From assembly GCA_021234155.1 (NCBI GenBank), contig JAJEKV010000003.1, positions 11,465,819 through 11,529,818 on the forward strand: a stretch of 64,000 nt of DNA. The letters run 5' to 3'. Source of the stretch: Isoetes taiwanensis (taxonomy: Eukaryota; Streptophyta; Lycopodiopsida; Isoetales; Isoetaceae). Position numbers and translations under genes: made by a program. Below are positions 1 to 11,299 of this stretch, piece after piece. A model generated the notes under the pieces. That model made no database searches. It was not told where the DNA came from and saw only the letters and a program-made list of their open reading frames with translations. Each line of letters opens with the position of its first letter. The stretch's first letter is position 1.

Positions 1-540
1 CATACAAATTTTAAAAGCCTTTTCCTAAGGGATGAGCATTCAACTTGGGTCGTAGGATCTCGGACCTGATCAAGGGTCGAGATCTCACGCAACATGAGCC
101 ATAGGATCTATTACATATAATTCCCAAAGTCATGTGCACTGTAGAATATGTGCCAAGCCACGTGAGCCGTAAGATCCTGGATCGACGATCAGGGTCGAAT
201 CAACCTGGACCGTAGGATCGATTACATATAATTCCCAAAGCCATGTGCACCGTAGGATGTGTCCCAAAGCAACGTGAGCCGTAGGATCTCGGACTGACGA
301 TCAGGGTCAAATCAACCTGGACCGTAGGATCGTTTACATATAAGCTACAAACAAACTCCCAAGCCATCTGGACCGTACGATACGCCCCAAAGCCACGTGA
401 GCCGTAGGATCTCGGACCGGCGGTCAGGATCAGATCAACCTGGACCGTAGGATCGTGTCTATACGGATTCCCAAGCTATTTGGGCCGTAGGATACGTCCC
501 AAAGCCACGTGAGCCGTCGGATCTCGAACGGACGGTCGGA
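1..540. repeat. Degenerate tandem repeat array, unit about 111-123 bp
   Basis: About four and a half units follow one another and the array runs off the left edge. The landmark ATTCCCAAG recurs near 120, 231, 354 and 467. Each unit holds two forms of a shorter motif, CCGTAGGATC, one preceded by GTGAGC and one by TGGAC, so the array has an inner period as well. Units have diverged by substitutions and small indels. No open frame follows the period, so I read it as a minisatellite or as the repetitive part of an unidentified element. Confidence 0.85.
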
Positions 541-2030
541 TAAGCGCGACAAACATAAGAACATATATATGTTAGATAATAGGAGTGCAACACTTTGTAG
601 CAGTCATGACATCAGAAGCTCCGATGTAGATGATGAAAATGTTACACCGTCGGTCCAATGTCGGCTCTTATGCAGACGATCAAAATGTTACATCATGATC
701 CTCCCGCAACATCTGAAGCAGCGAGAAGCTCCATTTGCTGGCCAAGCCCAATAAAAGCGAGTTAGGATCACAGGCATCCCCTAAAAAATTCCAACATCCT
801 GCAGGTCCTACGAAATGTTGATAAGTCGACGATGGCGGCACGAAACACCCATTGCATGGCAAGCCTATGTAGCTAGAGTGGGCTCGAAGAACCATGTCCT
901 GATAGTTAGCCACGGGAGATGTTACCAGAAGATCAAACAGGAGCTTCATCTCAACCCTCAGTAGATGGGCGCCTTCCGAGAATATGGAAATCAGGAAAAA
1001 CCTGGAGGTGGACAAGTGCAGTGGATTTGTAGGAGCATCGAGAATGCTTTCTACTTTCTATACGACATGCTGCCACACAAGCACAAAAATCTTCCAACCA
1101 TTCTCCACTCCAGCATTGCTTGAAGACGCCGCATCCGTCGCATTTCCTATGTAAGACATAGAGAATCACTGTCAGTAGGATCGCGACGGCGAACTCCTGG
1201 AGCTACATGGCCTAGCAAGTATGTTCCAAGCTAGTGAAACTGCCAAGGAATGCCAATATTTGTAAGAGAGGTCGACATGGTGATCCTTGCGAGACCAAAA
1301 CTGCAGGTGAGAACACTACAACACATGTAGACTCTAAGCTACAACTAAAAAAAATAAGAAATTTACCTCTACGAGGTACTTTTCCTGGCGCCATCGAGAC
1401 CTCGGCAGCGCATGCAATCACGGGTTTCTTGTTGGCGCTCGCGTAGTCTTAAACCCGGATTGCAGAAGTTAGCGCTGAATATATAGGGTTTATTGTTACA
1501 ATTAATCACCCACACCAAAATATCTTCTTATTGTGCAGAGCAGACGATAGATAATTAACAACTTTCTGTCAAAGAGCTCTATCCCATCCCCCCAACAAAA
1601 ACTTTAACTGGAAAGCTTTCCATGTTAGCAAATGGCCCGAGTTATACCATGCTGCAATTGTCAAGACTCCAACCATTTTCCAACGTCTTTGAGTCAATGG
1701 ATGCACAATAAAGCAAAGTGGTGCATTGTCAGCCAGGGGGATCCACCAACAAGATGTATCCAGTTGAACACAAGCGATTGGGTTGATGTAAAATTTTGAT
1801 TGTATATCCGGAATAGAACAAGACCTTTAAAAAGGCAGAAGCATTAGGACAAGGTCGCACATCATAGAATAGACTTCATGGAAGAACTGGTTTAAGTGTG
1901 GCTTTATCAAAAGGGATACAATGAGTAAGAGCTTATGCAATAAGCCATAACCTAGGAGAATCATCCTTACCCACGAGAGTCCTCCAAATGAATTTAGAGA
2001 TCATGACCTTACTCTGCAAATGGAAATCTG
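541..2030. other. No supported gene
   Basis: Only short frames without recognisable domains or convincing splice sites are present on either strand. From about 1,530 onward the sequence may already be a strongly decayed 3' part of the L1 fragment that follows, but I cannot show this. Confidence 0.4.
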
Positions 2031-3296
2031 TCATACCCAAACCACCAGCAAACTTAGGTTTTATACACTTATACTATGCAACCTTAACCATGGCTTCTGC
2101 TTCATTTACACCCCAAATAAAATTCCTGATAACACCCACGATCTCCTGAAACTTTGACTGAGAAGCAAGAATGGTACAAGACATATAGACATGAGTGTTG
2201 CTTAAGACATGCTTAGCAACTGTCACCCTTCCAGGCATAGAAAGTTTAGGAGTATTCCACCAAAAAAGATGTCTCTGTAGCCCCTCTATTATGACATCCC
2301 AAGCATCAGAGGTTGAGACATGAATACCCACAGAAATACCAAGAAGCTTGGTTGCCTTCTCGTGAGGCAACATCTTCCAAGGATAAGCAAGAACACATGG
2401 TGGTACTTCATCATCTAGAGTTCACAGAGCAGAACACTTTTGCCAAATGACCAAAACTCCAGAGGCTAAGGAAAATGTATCTCGCAAAAGCTTTACATTT
2501 TGAAGATTAATACCTTGGGAATATCTTCTGCTATCAAGAATCGAAAGGTATCATCTGCATACTGAATACAAATTTCTTGACAGCCATTCTCCATAGCTAG
2601 ACCTCTAATTACATCATCCTCCTAAACACTAGAAAACAATTGTGAGAGCACCTCTGCCACTATTGTAAGAAGCAATGAAATCAAGGGGCAACCTTGGCAA
2701 ACTCCTCTACCAGCAGAAAACACTGCAGGGGGCTCTCCCTGGAAGAGTATCATAGATCTTGCAGAAGTATGCAGCTTCATCACATCCATTGTGAATGGGA
2801 TACTAAACCCTAAGGCCAATAAACACTTCTCTAGAAAACTCCAATCCATGCTGTCATAAGCCTTGACAAAGTCAAGTTTGAGATATACTATGCGATGGGC
2901 CTTTAGCCTTGCCTAATACATGTCTTCATATGTCGCGGCAACATTATCAAGGATACACCTTCCAGGCAAGAATCTTGTTTGGGTGGAAGATATTGATTCA
3001 AAGAGAACAATACGAAGCTTCTTTGCTAGAGCTTTTGCAAAAGTCTTATACATTATAGAGAGCAATGTTATAGGATGCCAATTTGAAGTGGTCTTGGGTT
3101 CTTTAAACTTTGGAATCAGGCAAATGGAACCCATATTAAGAATTTTGTCCAAAGTTCTGTAGCTTCTAGATTCACAAAATGTATTCTTATATTCTTGAAA
3201 GAATTCTACTGGAAAACCATCAAGACTTGGATATTTTCCTTTCTCCAAAAGTGCCGCAGACCTCAGGTCATCCCTAGTGATATTTGTCTCCAAAAA
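2030..3296 (-). mobile_element. L1-type LINE fragment (family B), reverse transcriptase region
   Basis: On the minus strand, broken frames read as a plant L1 reverse transcriptase. At 3302-2913 the fingers start with a PSLDGFPVEFF block and continue to an SICLIPK motif. At 2849-2622 lies a GVCQGCPLISLL block, the usual RQGCPLSP motif. At 2373-2074 is the segment after the RT core, with LFWWNTPKLSMPGRVTVAK and NFIWG. Several stops and frameshifts separate the parts, so it is dead. The same family recurs at 18.1, 31.1-32.8 and 33.1-34.4 kb. Its upstream side is cut at about 3,296, where a SINE begins. Confidence 0.85.
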
Positions 3297-3297
3297 G

Positions 3298-3540
3298 CCC
3301 ATCGCGGTGGTGGTTTAGTGGTAAGGCCTTGGGTTGGGGTAACCCCCACCAGGGTTCAAAACCCACTAGCTACCATCGGGTGGGAGACGTGGGTGGGTGC
3401 AAGTCCCACCAACCTTGCCTTCAAACAAAAACAAGGTGCTGCGCACGGAGGGTTGCCCTCCATGGCCGGAGGTTGAGGTGGCTTAAATCATACTTGAAAG
3501 TTATGTTTTTATAATCAATCAAAATTGCTATTTTAGAACA
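3298..3540 (+). mobile_element. tRNA-derived SINE
   Basis: The head has a clear RNA polymerase III promoter: an A box TGGTTTAGTGG near 3,312 and a B box GGTTCAAAACC near 3,353. The body has GGGTGGGAG repeats and the motif ACAAGGTGCTGCGCACGG, followed by a 7-bp stem hairpin GGAGGGTTGCCCTCC. Similar tails occur near 12,930 (+), 22,200 (+) and 49,140 (-), so this is a dispersed family. The 3' part, GTGGCTTAAATCATA..., recurs at 3,748 and 12,973. The exact 3' end and a target duplication were not resolved. It sits at the truncated edge of an L1 fragment. Confidence 0.75.
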
Positions 3541-4090
3541 TTGTCATTTTGTGAAGATGATGGTACCCATTTGCATCACTAACTCCTCCTTAGATGTTGA
3601 GCTCCTCTTGGACTAGGATCCAACTAGACACATGGACATTGGGGTTTGAGTGTAACGTATTGGTCTGTGGTGCTCGATATGGAACAAGGATGGCAGAAGC
3701 ATAAGGAGAAGTCTAATAGAGGAGAGAATGGAAATACATGTTTTGTGAAGTGACTTAAATCATAGTTCAAAGTCATGTTTTGACAATCGATTCAAGTTGC
3801 TACTTAGACAAAAGAGTACTTGATACCATGAGTTTATCAATAGCATGGAGCATTTCATACTTGATAGCATATGAAGCAATGTATGAAGAATTCAAATAGA
3901 GAAGTAAGTGGAGGAGGGGGGTGCAAAAGAACTTAGGAACTGTGAATTGTTTTGTATATCAATTTTGTTGAGGGTACGAAGGAAGAACTCGATATTTTAA
4001 AATGAAGAAGGTTGCTAAGAATTTAATAGCATGAAATACATGGAAGTTGCAAGCCAAGGAAAGCTGCTTAGAAATGCGAAGGCATGTCTT
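3541..4090. repeat. Non-coding; second copy of the SINE-downstream motif
   Basis: No gene is seen. Bases 3748-3806 repeat, with about 20% change, the stretch 3479-3535 (GTGRCTTAAATCATA ... TTGCTA), suggesting a local duplication of SINE 3' sequence or a second degraded insertion. Confidence 0.5.
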
Positions 4091-4129
4091 TTGTTGCTCA
4101 ATAGTTATGGGTCGTGTTGTGAGTTTGGG

Positions 4130-4660
4130 TCCTGACAAATGCAATGATTTGGAGTCCGTGATTGAGCTCGAACATGCATTTACCCCGACTCTTCAGTACG
4201 CTTTGGCGCAATGATTGAGGATCTATCTTCATTGTAGCTAATGCCCCTCCTAATGGATAACCGAGAAATTTGTCAAGCAATGCTCCTACCACTGTGACGT
4301 GTCTATCATGTCGTCGTTCCTGCACGTGTCGCAGAGACTGTCCGACACTGCCTTATTGCAAGCATTGCATGTCTTGATGACCTTGTTGTCACCAGTTATA
4401 TTCAATCTCAATATGCCTAAGACCCGTACATCCAAGAATATTTGATTAGTGGAAAGTTATATGAAATAAGGTGAGAAGCAAGGACAATTTTGGCTTAATT
4501 TTAGTGGCAGAAGATGTACCTTGGTATTTTCTAGAACGTGTGCTGCGAAGTCTTTGTTTGTGAGTGTCGCCACTACATCATTGTCTAGGAACTATAATTC
4601 ATCCGGAAACCAGCTTGACACTGCATCACAATCTTGAATGCCATTGAAGCAAACTAATAA
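4130..4660 (-). pseudogene. Fragment of a zinc-ribbon protein, possibly RPA/MEIOB-like OB fold
   Basis: Three minus-strand blocks look like old exons. The first, near 4650-4510, reads DNDVVATLTNKDFAAHVLENTK and ends at a GT donor, with one stop inside. The second, after an AG near 4424, reads ILRLNITGDNKVIKTC and carries CX2C...CX2C (CNAC and CDTC), a four-cysteine ribbon. The third, 4300-4190, reads LLDKFLGYPLGGALATMKIDPQ and ends at a GT donor; it is in another frame from the ribbon. A four-Cys ribbon followed by such a segment resembles the last OB fold of RPA1/MEIOB single-strand-binding proteins, but this is from memory and weak. Stops and the frame change make a working gene unlikely. 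Confidence 0.4.
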
Positions 4661-5145
4661 ACTACCTCAGCGTCAAACAAGCCGAGTATCTGCCATATCC
4701 AAATCAAATAATTAATAACCAAAAAATAATAATCAAGAACTGAAATGCTGGCCAGCTAATGCAGAAATTAATCACCTAACATATCGTGCCACAAAAAAAA
4801 TAGAAAGGGTACAGTGGTAAGTTTGACTTTTCAAAAACCATTTCATTTCATGTCATCTTATGTGACCATTCTACTATCTATGATAATAAATCTCTTTTAA
4901 CAAATGTTCTGCCTTTCAAACTTTTGATATAGGCACTGGCCAGATTTTGTATAATGTGGTATAATGAAATATCATTGAAGAATATGTATTTCAAGTGGCA
5001 AAGATATACAGACATTTAAGCAAGGACTATCTTTTCTTGTAGTTTGGAACTTGTCTAGCCTATCTGCACGTCTTTGGTTTGATATGAGGAATGTTCTTGT
5101 TTCAATCTTCTATCTGATGTATAACTTTTATTTTTGGTTGTCTAG

Positions 5146-5229
5146 GTTTTATTCTGATTGTTGCCATGCGCCACTACCAACAGACTTTGAGTTTGACGAA
5201 GGGCAGCAGTTTGCTAGGTTCTTGCATAG
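5146..5229 (+). other. Possible orphan exon (28 codons), function unknown
   Basis: An open stretch on the plus strand sits between a good acceptor (TTGTCTAG, after a T-rich run) and a good donor (CATAG then GTGAAG). It would encode a peptide containing CCHAPLPTDFEFDEGQQFARF. I recognise no family, and no partner exons were found nearby. Length divisible by three is consistent with an internal exon. It is on the opposite strand to the surrounding gene fragments. Confidence 0.25.
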
Positions 5230-5719
5230 GTGAAGTCTAGAACTTATGAATGTTTGCTAAGATACAACAACAATGCTTGGCTCGCATGAAGTCTGAAATC
5301 TAACTCAGTGTTTTGAAGTTGAGTCTCCTATGTCATTTCAAATGTTATAGCAGCAAACTGTCCAAATAGACCATCTAGTCCTAATCATCCATTACCATTG
5401 CATTTTAAAATGCTATTCTCAAAGGTTGCAATACCTTTTTAGGCCTGCCAAACGATACATCTGTACTTTATTTTTTATTTTCTTTTATTCTCGTGTTTTA
5501 ATAAAGTAGTAAATTCAAATTAATAGAATCGTGGTTAAATGCACTGAAATTGCAAAGCTTAGTATTTTGGTAAGATCACTATAGTGGCTAAGAACATGAC
5601 AAGCAACTACCATGCATATTTTTACTCTAGTAAACCAACTATATATCGCATAACAATATCTTTTCTGCAACCAGATATGTTGACACTGATGTGTAACATG
5701 TGTTTCGGTGTAAATTAAC

Positions 5720-7400
5720 AGCACCCAGGCCTTAATCCCAGGGTCATCTATTGGTCTTCTTTCATGTAACTCTTGTGGAGGATGTTCAATGATTTTATCA
5801 GAACCATTTGGAATCAACAACAAAGTGAGCATGATCTGTGCAACAAGATCACCTATACAAAAAGTGATTAATACACAAGATATTACAAAAACTCCAGGAT
5901 GCAGACCTAGAAAAGAAGACCTGGTTTCTCATGAAGAATATAATAGGGATTCAACAGCTCATGATTAACGATTTCAAAACCCACTTTTCTTCCAAACCCC
6001 CGGTCAACAAATAAGATGATTAAGAAAACAATTTTTGTAGACAAGAAGTAATCGTGGTCTTTTTAATACCTAGTCAGAAAAGGCGTGATAGGAAACTTTT
6101 GATTGATTTCAATCAAGATGAATCGTGATGTCTTCATTTTCGGATGGTAATGTTTTTCAAATGCTTTCTTATATATAATGTTGTTTGCTTTAATCGCAAA
6201 AAACAGATCAAGCCCATTGTTAAAACATAGCATGGCTCGTGGGGCATATATGTTATAAAGAATGTAGAGAAGGGCCCATGGGGCCAAAGAAAGGTTTAAA
6301 TTTCCATCTATGGACAACAAAACTCATGCATGAGTAACACATGTTGTGCTTGTTAATGCAGAAGGTCCCATGAGGCCAAATCTAACGCCGATGTAAATGT
6401 TGGAAAGGCTGCACAATTGCGCATCTAAAAGTAAGGGCATTCTCTTCACACTCGTAATATTCATCTCCACACTAAGGAATAAAAGGGATAGAGAATTTCT
6501 CAATCCTTGGTGCATGATATGATCATAATTGGTGGGCAACCAAAGGTCTGATAGGAGCACCATCAAAATATGAATGCACCAAGTTTAGAGCATATTTTTT
6601 GAAGAAATATCTTAGAAATTTGAACTAAACAAACGATAAAGTACTGAATAAATAGAGCTAAGACTTCCTCATCTTTCTATCGCCATTACAATGTCAACAG
6701 AATACACTTCATTTTCCTCAAATTCAGACTTCTTCTACTCTCATTTCTCAATCAACCGGGCTAACAACACTAAATATAACTTTATTTCCATTAATAATGA
6801 ATTGTTTCATCTGATGATTCAGTACACATTCTGTAAATCTGTAATCAAAAGCAGCAACAACATTCTGCAATGCTTTTGTTACATCTTTATTCTGCCTCAA
6901 AACATTACAATCGCTTGGTGAGAAATGTAAAATAAGAACTCAAAGATTAAAAAAGTTCCCAAATTACAAAATGACAACTGAAAAGAAACTATTTGATGTA
7001 GCTTTTAAAACCTCCTTATACTCATAACAACTTCCTTATAATCATGACAGCAAGAGATATTGTAACTGAATAAATGCAGCGTATTGCATAACATATAACA
7101 AGGCCAAAGCTGCACTGACCTTTCGTCGTGGTTTCCCAGTATTGGGGCCTTCTTGAAGAACATGAATGCATGCAACTACAGCAACAAATCCATCAATGTG
7201 GCAACCTAGATCACCACAAAACCAAACAAGCATCAACTTCGTTTTCTCAAATATAAAATGCAAGCAAAAAATGATGAATCAAACCCACATTTTTACAACC
7301 CCATTTCCATGCAAAACTGTATCCGCACTTGACATTGGTGAAAAGTGGCACACTGTGTTGTTTAGAGACACACATGTGGGAGGAAGTGCAATGCCCTCTC
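5720..7400 (-). pseudogene. EBP1: EBP1 / PA2G4-like (ErbB3-binding protein 1) pseudogene, intron-containing
   Basis: Six minus-strand exon remnants follow the order of EBP1, a methionine-aminopeptidase-fold protein of growth control and ribosome biogenesis. About 7400-7289: NNTVCHFSP block. 7213-7120: GCHIDGFVAVVA and HVLQEGP. About 6895-6685: DVTKALQ, NHQMKQF and EFEENEVY. 6187-6070: IYKKAF...MKTSRF and INQKFPI. About 6001-5921: VNHELL and ILHEKPG. 5852 to about 5720: LLLIPNGSDK and DPGIKAW. Many donors and acceptors survive, so this is not a processed copy. Damage includes an in-frame stop and frameshift in the third block, a frameshift in the fifth, acceptors changed from AG to GG (7214-7215), missing N-terminal exons, and loss of the Lys-rich C-terminus. 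Clearly dead. Confidence 0.85.
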
Positions 7401-8037
7401 ATGGAAGAGTCACATGGAATGCTGAATTAGGCAGCGCGGCATGACAAGCTACACTGTGGCTGCAATTTGCCTTCAAGCTGCAAGCACGGCTGTGAATTCT
7501 GATAAATGCACGCGGGACAGTGATAAAATTAGCAGCGTTGCAAGATGCTTTGCAGCCAGTCATGCTTATATGCCACTGTTGTTGTCTCTAAGAAATGCAT
7601 GTGAACACAGCATCAATCTTCTTTTTCACAATTTTGTAGACATCTCGTGATTCTCAAAGATATTTAAGGTGAAAATCGGTAGGACAAGAAACATTACCGC
7701 TTGTTCTTTATATAAATGTACAGGGAGGAGGTTAGGATTATAGCGAATCTCAAATGGTTTCCAAAACCATTTTGCCAGGTCATATTCAAGCAATAGGCAT
7801 CCTTAACCTGACCATCCATTGGGTTGACCTTCCAACTCTGATAGCAACTCAAACATCTATAAAGCCATTCTACATGCCGAATAGTAGCAGCCTCCTATGT
7901 TCCGCATATAGATATTTTGAAATCTCTTTCGAAATCTTTTTTTGCTCGGGCACCACTTACCATGGCTACTGCTGTTACCAGCGTGTAGAAGTCAACTGAA
8001 TTATAGGCAAATATTTTTTTCCCAATCCACAAACTGT
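7401..8037. other. Spacer between two pseudogenes, nothing recognised
   Basis: This should contain the EBP1 5' exons if that copy were complete, but no block resembling the EBP1 N-terminus was found on the minus strand. Short frames on both strands show no family features. Confidence 0.4.
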
Positions 8038-10890
8038 CATAAAATTCTCCGTTGGTACTCTAATGCGTTGCATATCCTACCCTATATACAAAGAGGCTGC
8101 ACTCAAAGGGTACTTGTCCCGCAAGGCCAATCACATGAAGTGAGGCTATTACATTCAAAAGTCTTCACATCAATAATAGTTTACACTCACTTGCAACAAA
8201 CTCATCAATAAAGTCAGTTTCTATTTGCCCATGTGCCATTGCGCCAACCTGATGATGGAAAACGATGCTTCAATATCTTTTCTCACAGAGCAACAAAGAC
8301 AAAGGAAAATTTCTCATAGTAAACTAAACATAAAAACTAAAGTTGTATTATTTCCAGCTGCAGCAACATCATCTCGAAGTTGCACAACCTTAGGAGCCTT
8401 GTACGACATGCTTGCCCGTAATTATACATCGCAGTAAGAGCCAAAGCCTTCCATTTTTTCCAAATTTGATCATCTTAAGTATTCAATGCACAAGTGTTAA
8501 AGAGCTCCTTTTTTTCAATACATTCTTATAGCAAGTTACTCATCTATGACAAAGATATCCTTTTAAAAAACAGTGTTAAGTTCATACTATTGAGCCATTA
8601 TCTGCACGATAGTTCTCCGAAGACAAACCATGTTCCTTGTATATAATATTTAAGCCAAAAGCTTCCAGCATATCTTATATTATAATGTTATACCGTAATT
8701 CTTGGATCAAGCCCTAATGTGAGTGAGCGAGATCATCTCGATGCATCCAAGGGCCAAGATTTCTCGCACAACTTCCTACCACCATGATTGGTCATGTTTT
8801 GATCTCTTATGGGGAAAGGGTAAAGGAAAGGGAGGGGAAAGAAAAAAGGAGGAGGAAAGGTCAAAAAGGCAGGGGAAAAGGGAAAATGAGAAAAGGGTGG
8901 ATATAAGAGAAGAGAAATATGTATGGGAAAAGGGAAAGGGAAAGAAAAAATCAAAGGGGACGGGGAAGGGAACCTTAGAAAAGGGCACGAGGACAAGGGA
9001 AAGATGTAAAGGGGAAAAGGGAAGGGGAAATGGCATCGGAAAAGGGGAAAGAATGGGGAAAGGAAGGAAAAAAAAGCCATGGGAAAAGGAAAAGGGAAAA
9101 GGATGGGGAGAAGGAAAGGGAACAAGGGAAAGTGAAAGCAGAAAGAAAAAGGGAGGGGCAAAGGAGGAAATAGAACGTGGAAAAAGGGCATCAAAAAAAG
9201 GAAGAGGGAAATGAGAAAATAGAAGGGGAAAAGGGCACGAGAAAAAAGGGAAGAGGAAAAAAAGACATGGAAAATAGAAACGGGGGAAGAGGGAAAGGGT
9301 GGGGGAAAAAGGTAAACACGCATAGAAAAAAGGAAAGAGAAAAAATGTGGAAAGGGCATGGGAAAAGGAAAGGAAGGGGGAAAAGGGCATGGATAAAAGA
9401 GGAAGAGGGAAAGGATCGAGAAAGGAGGAAAACAGAAAGGAAAAAGTTCATTAGGAAAAGGGAAAGAAAAAAGGCCAAGAAAAGGAAAAGAGGGAAAGGG
9501 TCAGAAAAAGAGGCAAAAGGAGGGGAAAAAGGGTACAGGAGAAGGGTGAGGAGCAAGGAATTGAAAAAGAGGAAGAGGAATGGGAAAATGGCACGGGAAA
9601 AAAGGGAAGAGGGAAAGGGTGAGGAAAAGGGGGAAAAAGAGCAGGGGAAAAAGGAAAAAGGAAAAAGAAAAAAAAAAAAAAAAGAGGAAAGGGGAAAGTG
9701 CAAAAGGAAAAAAGGGGAGAGGGTGGGAAAAGGAGGAAAAGGCACATAGAGAAACTGGAATAGAAAGAGGCATAGGGAAAGAGAAAATGAAAAAGGAGGA
9801 AAAGAAAGGAAAAAAAAGGCACAGGAAAAAGTGAAAGGGTGGTGAAAGAATGGAAAGAGAAGGAAAAGGAAAAAGAAAAAGGAAGGGGAAAAGGGGGGAG
9901 GGAAGGGAAAATGGGCATGAGGAAAAGGGGAAAGGGAAATGGAAAAAGAGAAGCGAAAAAAGGAAATGATAAAGAGGAAGAGGATGGGGAAAGGAAGAAA
10001 AAGGGCACATGAAAATGTGTGAAAAAGAGAACGAAGAAAATACGTGGGAAAAGGGGAAGTGAAAAAGAAAAGGAAAAGGAAGGGGAAAAGAAAAGGGAAA
10101 AATGGGAAGGGCGGGCAAAGGATGAAACGGAAAAAGTCCGTCATAAAAAAGGGAAGGAAAAAAGGGAAAAGGGAAACGAAAGGGAAGAGAAGGGAGAAGG
10201 GGATAAAAAAAAGGAAAAAAGAGAAAGGGGAAAAATAAAATGTGTAGGAAAATGAGAAAAAAAAAGGGAAAAGGAAAAAGGAAAGTATGTAGGGAAACGA
10301 GGAAAAAGGAAAATGAAGGATAGAGGAAAAGGCAAAGGGAAGAGGAAGGGTGTCGAATACAAAAACCTCTTAAAGCTCAGCAATGCTGGGCTTAGTTTCT
10401 ATTATATTAGATTTATGAAAATGAATCTAAGCTGAATAGGGTTTCGTCATCCAAGACAAAAAGTTCCTTAACTTATGCCAAAGAAAAACACCATTACTAG
10501 TAACTTATCTAAAGGAGTCTTATATTGGGGACAAAAGTTTCCATCGAGCTCCATAATTAATTGCAATTGCAACTATTATTCCTAATAAAAACATACCGAT
10601 CTTTCGAGCACCAACAGGGAGGTAGCGTGAGACAGGTTGCTTGACAACACGGAGAAGTTTATCGGGGCCATTGGTTGCACAGATGCTCAACTTTTGCAGT
10701 AGTTGAACTGCACGTTCATTACAAACTAATTAGATGCCTGAGTCATGATTAGGAAGTAAATTTTGCAGTGTTTTAAGCCTGAAATAAGCATACCCATAAG
10801 TCCACAGAAACGTCTACATGTCCGTGGAATGCTAATGTGAGGATTAACCCGATCCGCTTCGCGCTTCAATGGCGCTTTAGAAAGAGGAGA
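8038..10890 (-). pseudogene. EMG1: NEP1/EMG1-like 18S rRNA pseudouridine methyltransferase pseudogene
   Basis: Minus-strand exon remnants match Nep1/Emg1, the SPOUT enzyme that N1-methylates a pseudouridine in 18S rRNA during small-subunit assembly. About 10890-10794: SPLSKA, then VNPHISIPRT and RFCGLM, ending at a GT donor. 10707-10597: VQLLQKLSICATNGPDKLL...YLPVGARKIG between good AG and GT sites, phases agreeing. About 8412-8333: SYKAPKVVQLRDDVAAAG. 8248-8191: VGAMAHGQIETDFIDEFVA between AG and GT. About 8125-8038: YPLSAAS, then RICNALE in another frame, then stop. The frameshift in the last exon, lost splice sites around the third and last blocks, a gap after SPLSKA and no clear 5' exons mark it as a pseudogene. 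The intron between 10597 and 8412 contains the polypurine tract. Confidence 0.82.
8815..10355 (+). repeat. 1.5-kb polypurine tract (polypyrimidine on the minus strand)
   Basis: The plus strand is almost only A and G, in runs such as GGGAAAAGG, with roughly one pyrimidine in 12-20 bases over about 1,540 bp. A weak higher-order unit is seen: GGCAY followed by GRGAAAAGGGAAGAGGGAAAGGG recurs near 8982, 9184, 9233, 9354, 9388, 9590, 9740, 9818, 9913 and 10003, at irregular spacing. It looks like an expanded and diverged GGGAAA-type minisatellite. It lies within an intron of the NEP1-like pseudogene. Long frames across it on both strands result from the base bias and are not genes. Confidence 0.9.
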
Positions 10891-11134
10891 TAAGAAATCC
10901 GCCACATAGTTTGCATTTCCGACTCAACAGTAAAGCATTACCTTCTTTTTTGATCCGCTGTAAATCCAACCAAATCCAGTCGATTATTGCTAGCTTCCAA
11001 GGTATGGTTTTGAACGATGTCAAACTTAATTTGATATACCAAATGGTCAATCTGTCCTTTCCATGCTAATCTAAATTCGGTGTGAATGATTCTTGCATAC
11101 AGTTTTGAATCATCAAAAGAGTGAAGGAGCTTAC

Positions 11135-11291
11135 CTGAATCCAAGTCTTTCTGATGGGTGCAGTCATGCACCAGCCGATAAGCCAAGTCCGGAGATAAAT
11201 TCTTCCAATTCCACCTTCCTCCAACACCGCCCCCACACCCACTTATGGACCTCGCTCTAATGCTTGGCGTTGCGTTTGCTAACCAGCCCAC
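11135..11291 (-). other. Possible first exon of an unidentified gene
   Basis: An ATG at 11291 opens a 52-codon stretch with a Gly-rich part and NWKNLSPDLAYRLVHDC, ending at a strong donor (GATTCAG then GTAAGC). It lies just upstream of the NEP1-like pseudogene on the same strand, but does not resemble the NEP1 N-terminus known to me. It may be a separate gene piece or a chance frame. Confidence 0.25.
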
Positions 11292-11299
11292 ACCACCAA

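Noticed and set aside
1-540. CRISPR array
   Set aside because: Repeats are long, diverged and lack unique spacers of constant length; the rest of the window is plant nuclear DNA.
6324-6566. Apparent EBP1-like exon (EYYECEEN-like match)
   Set aside because: A much better match to that part of EBP1 (NHQMKQF ... EFEENEVY) lies at about 6895-6685. The segment is intron.
8723-10383. Many long open frames (up to 317 codons) on both strands
   Set aside because: They arise because an almost pure A/G sequence rarely forms stop codons in some frames. The products would be Lys/Gly/Glu or Phe/Pro/Ser runs without domains.
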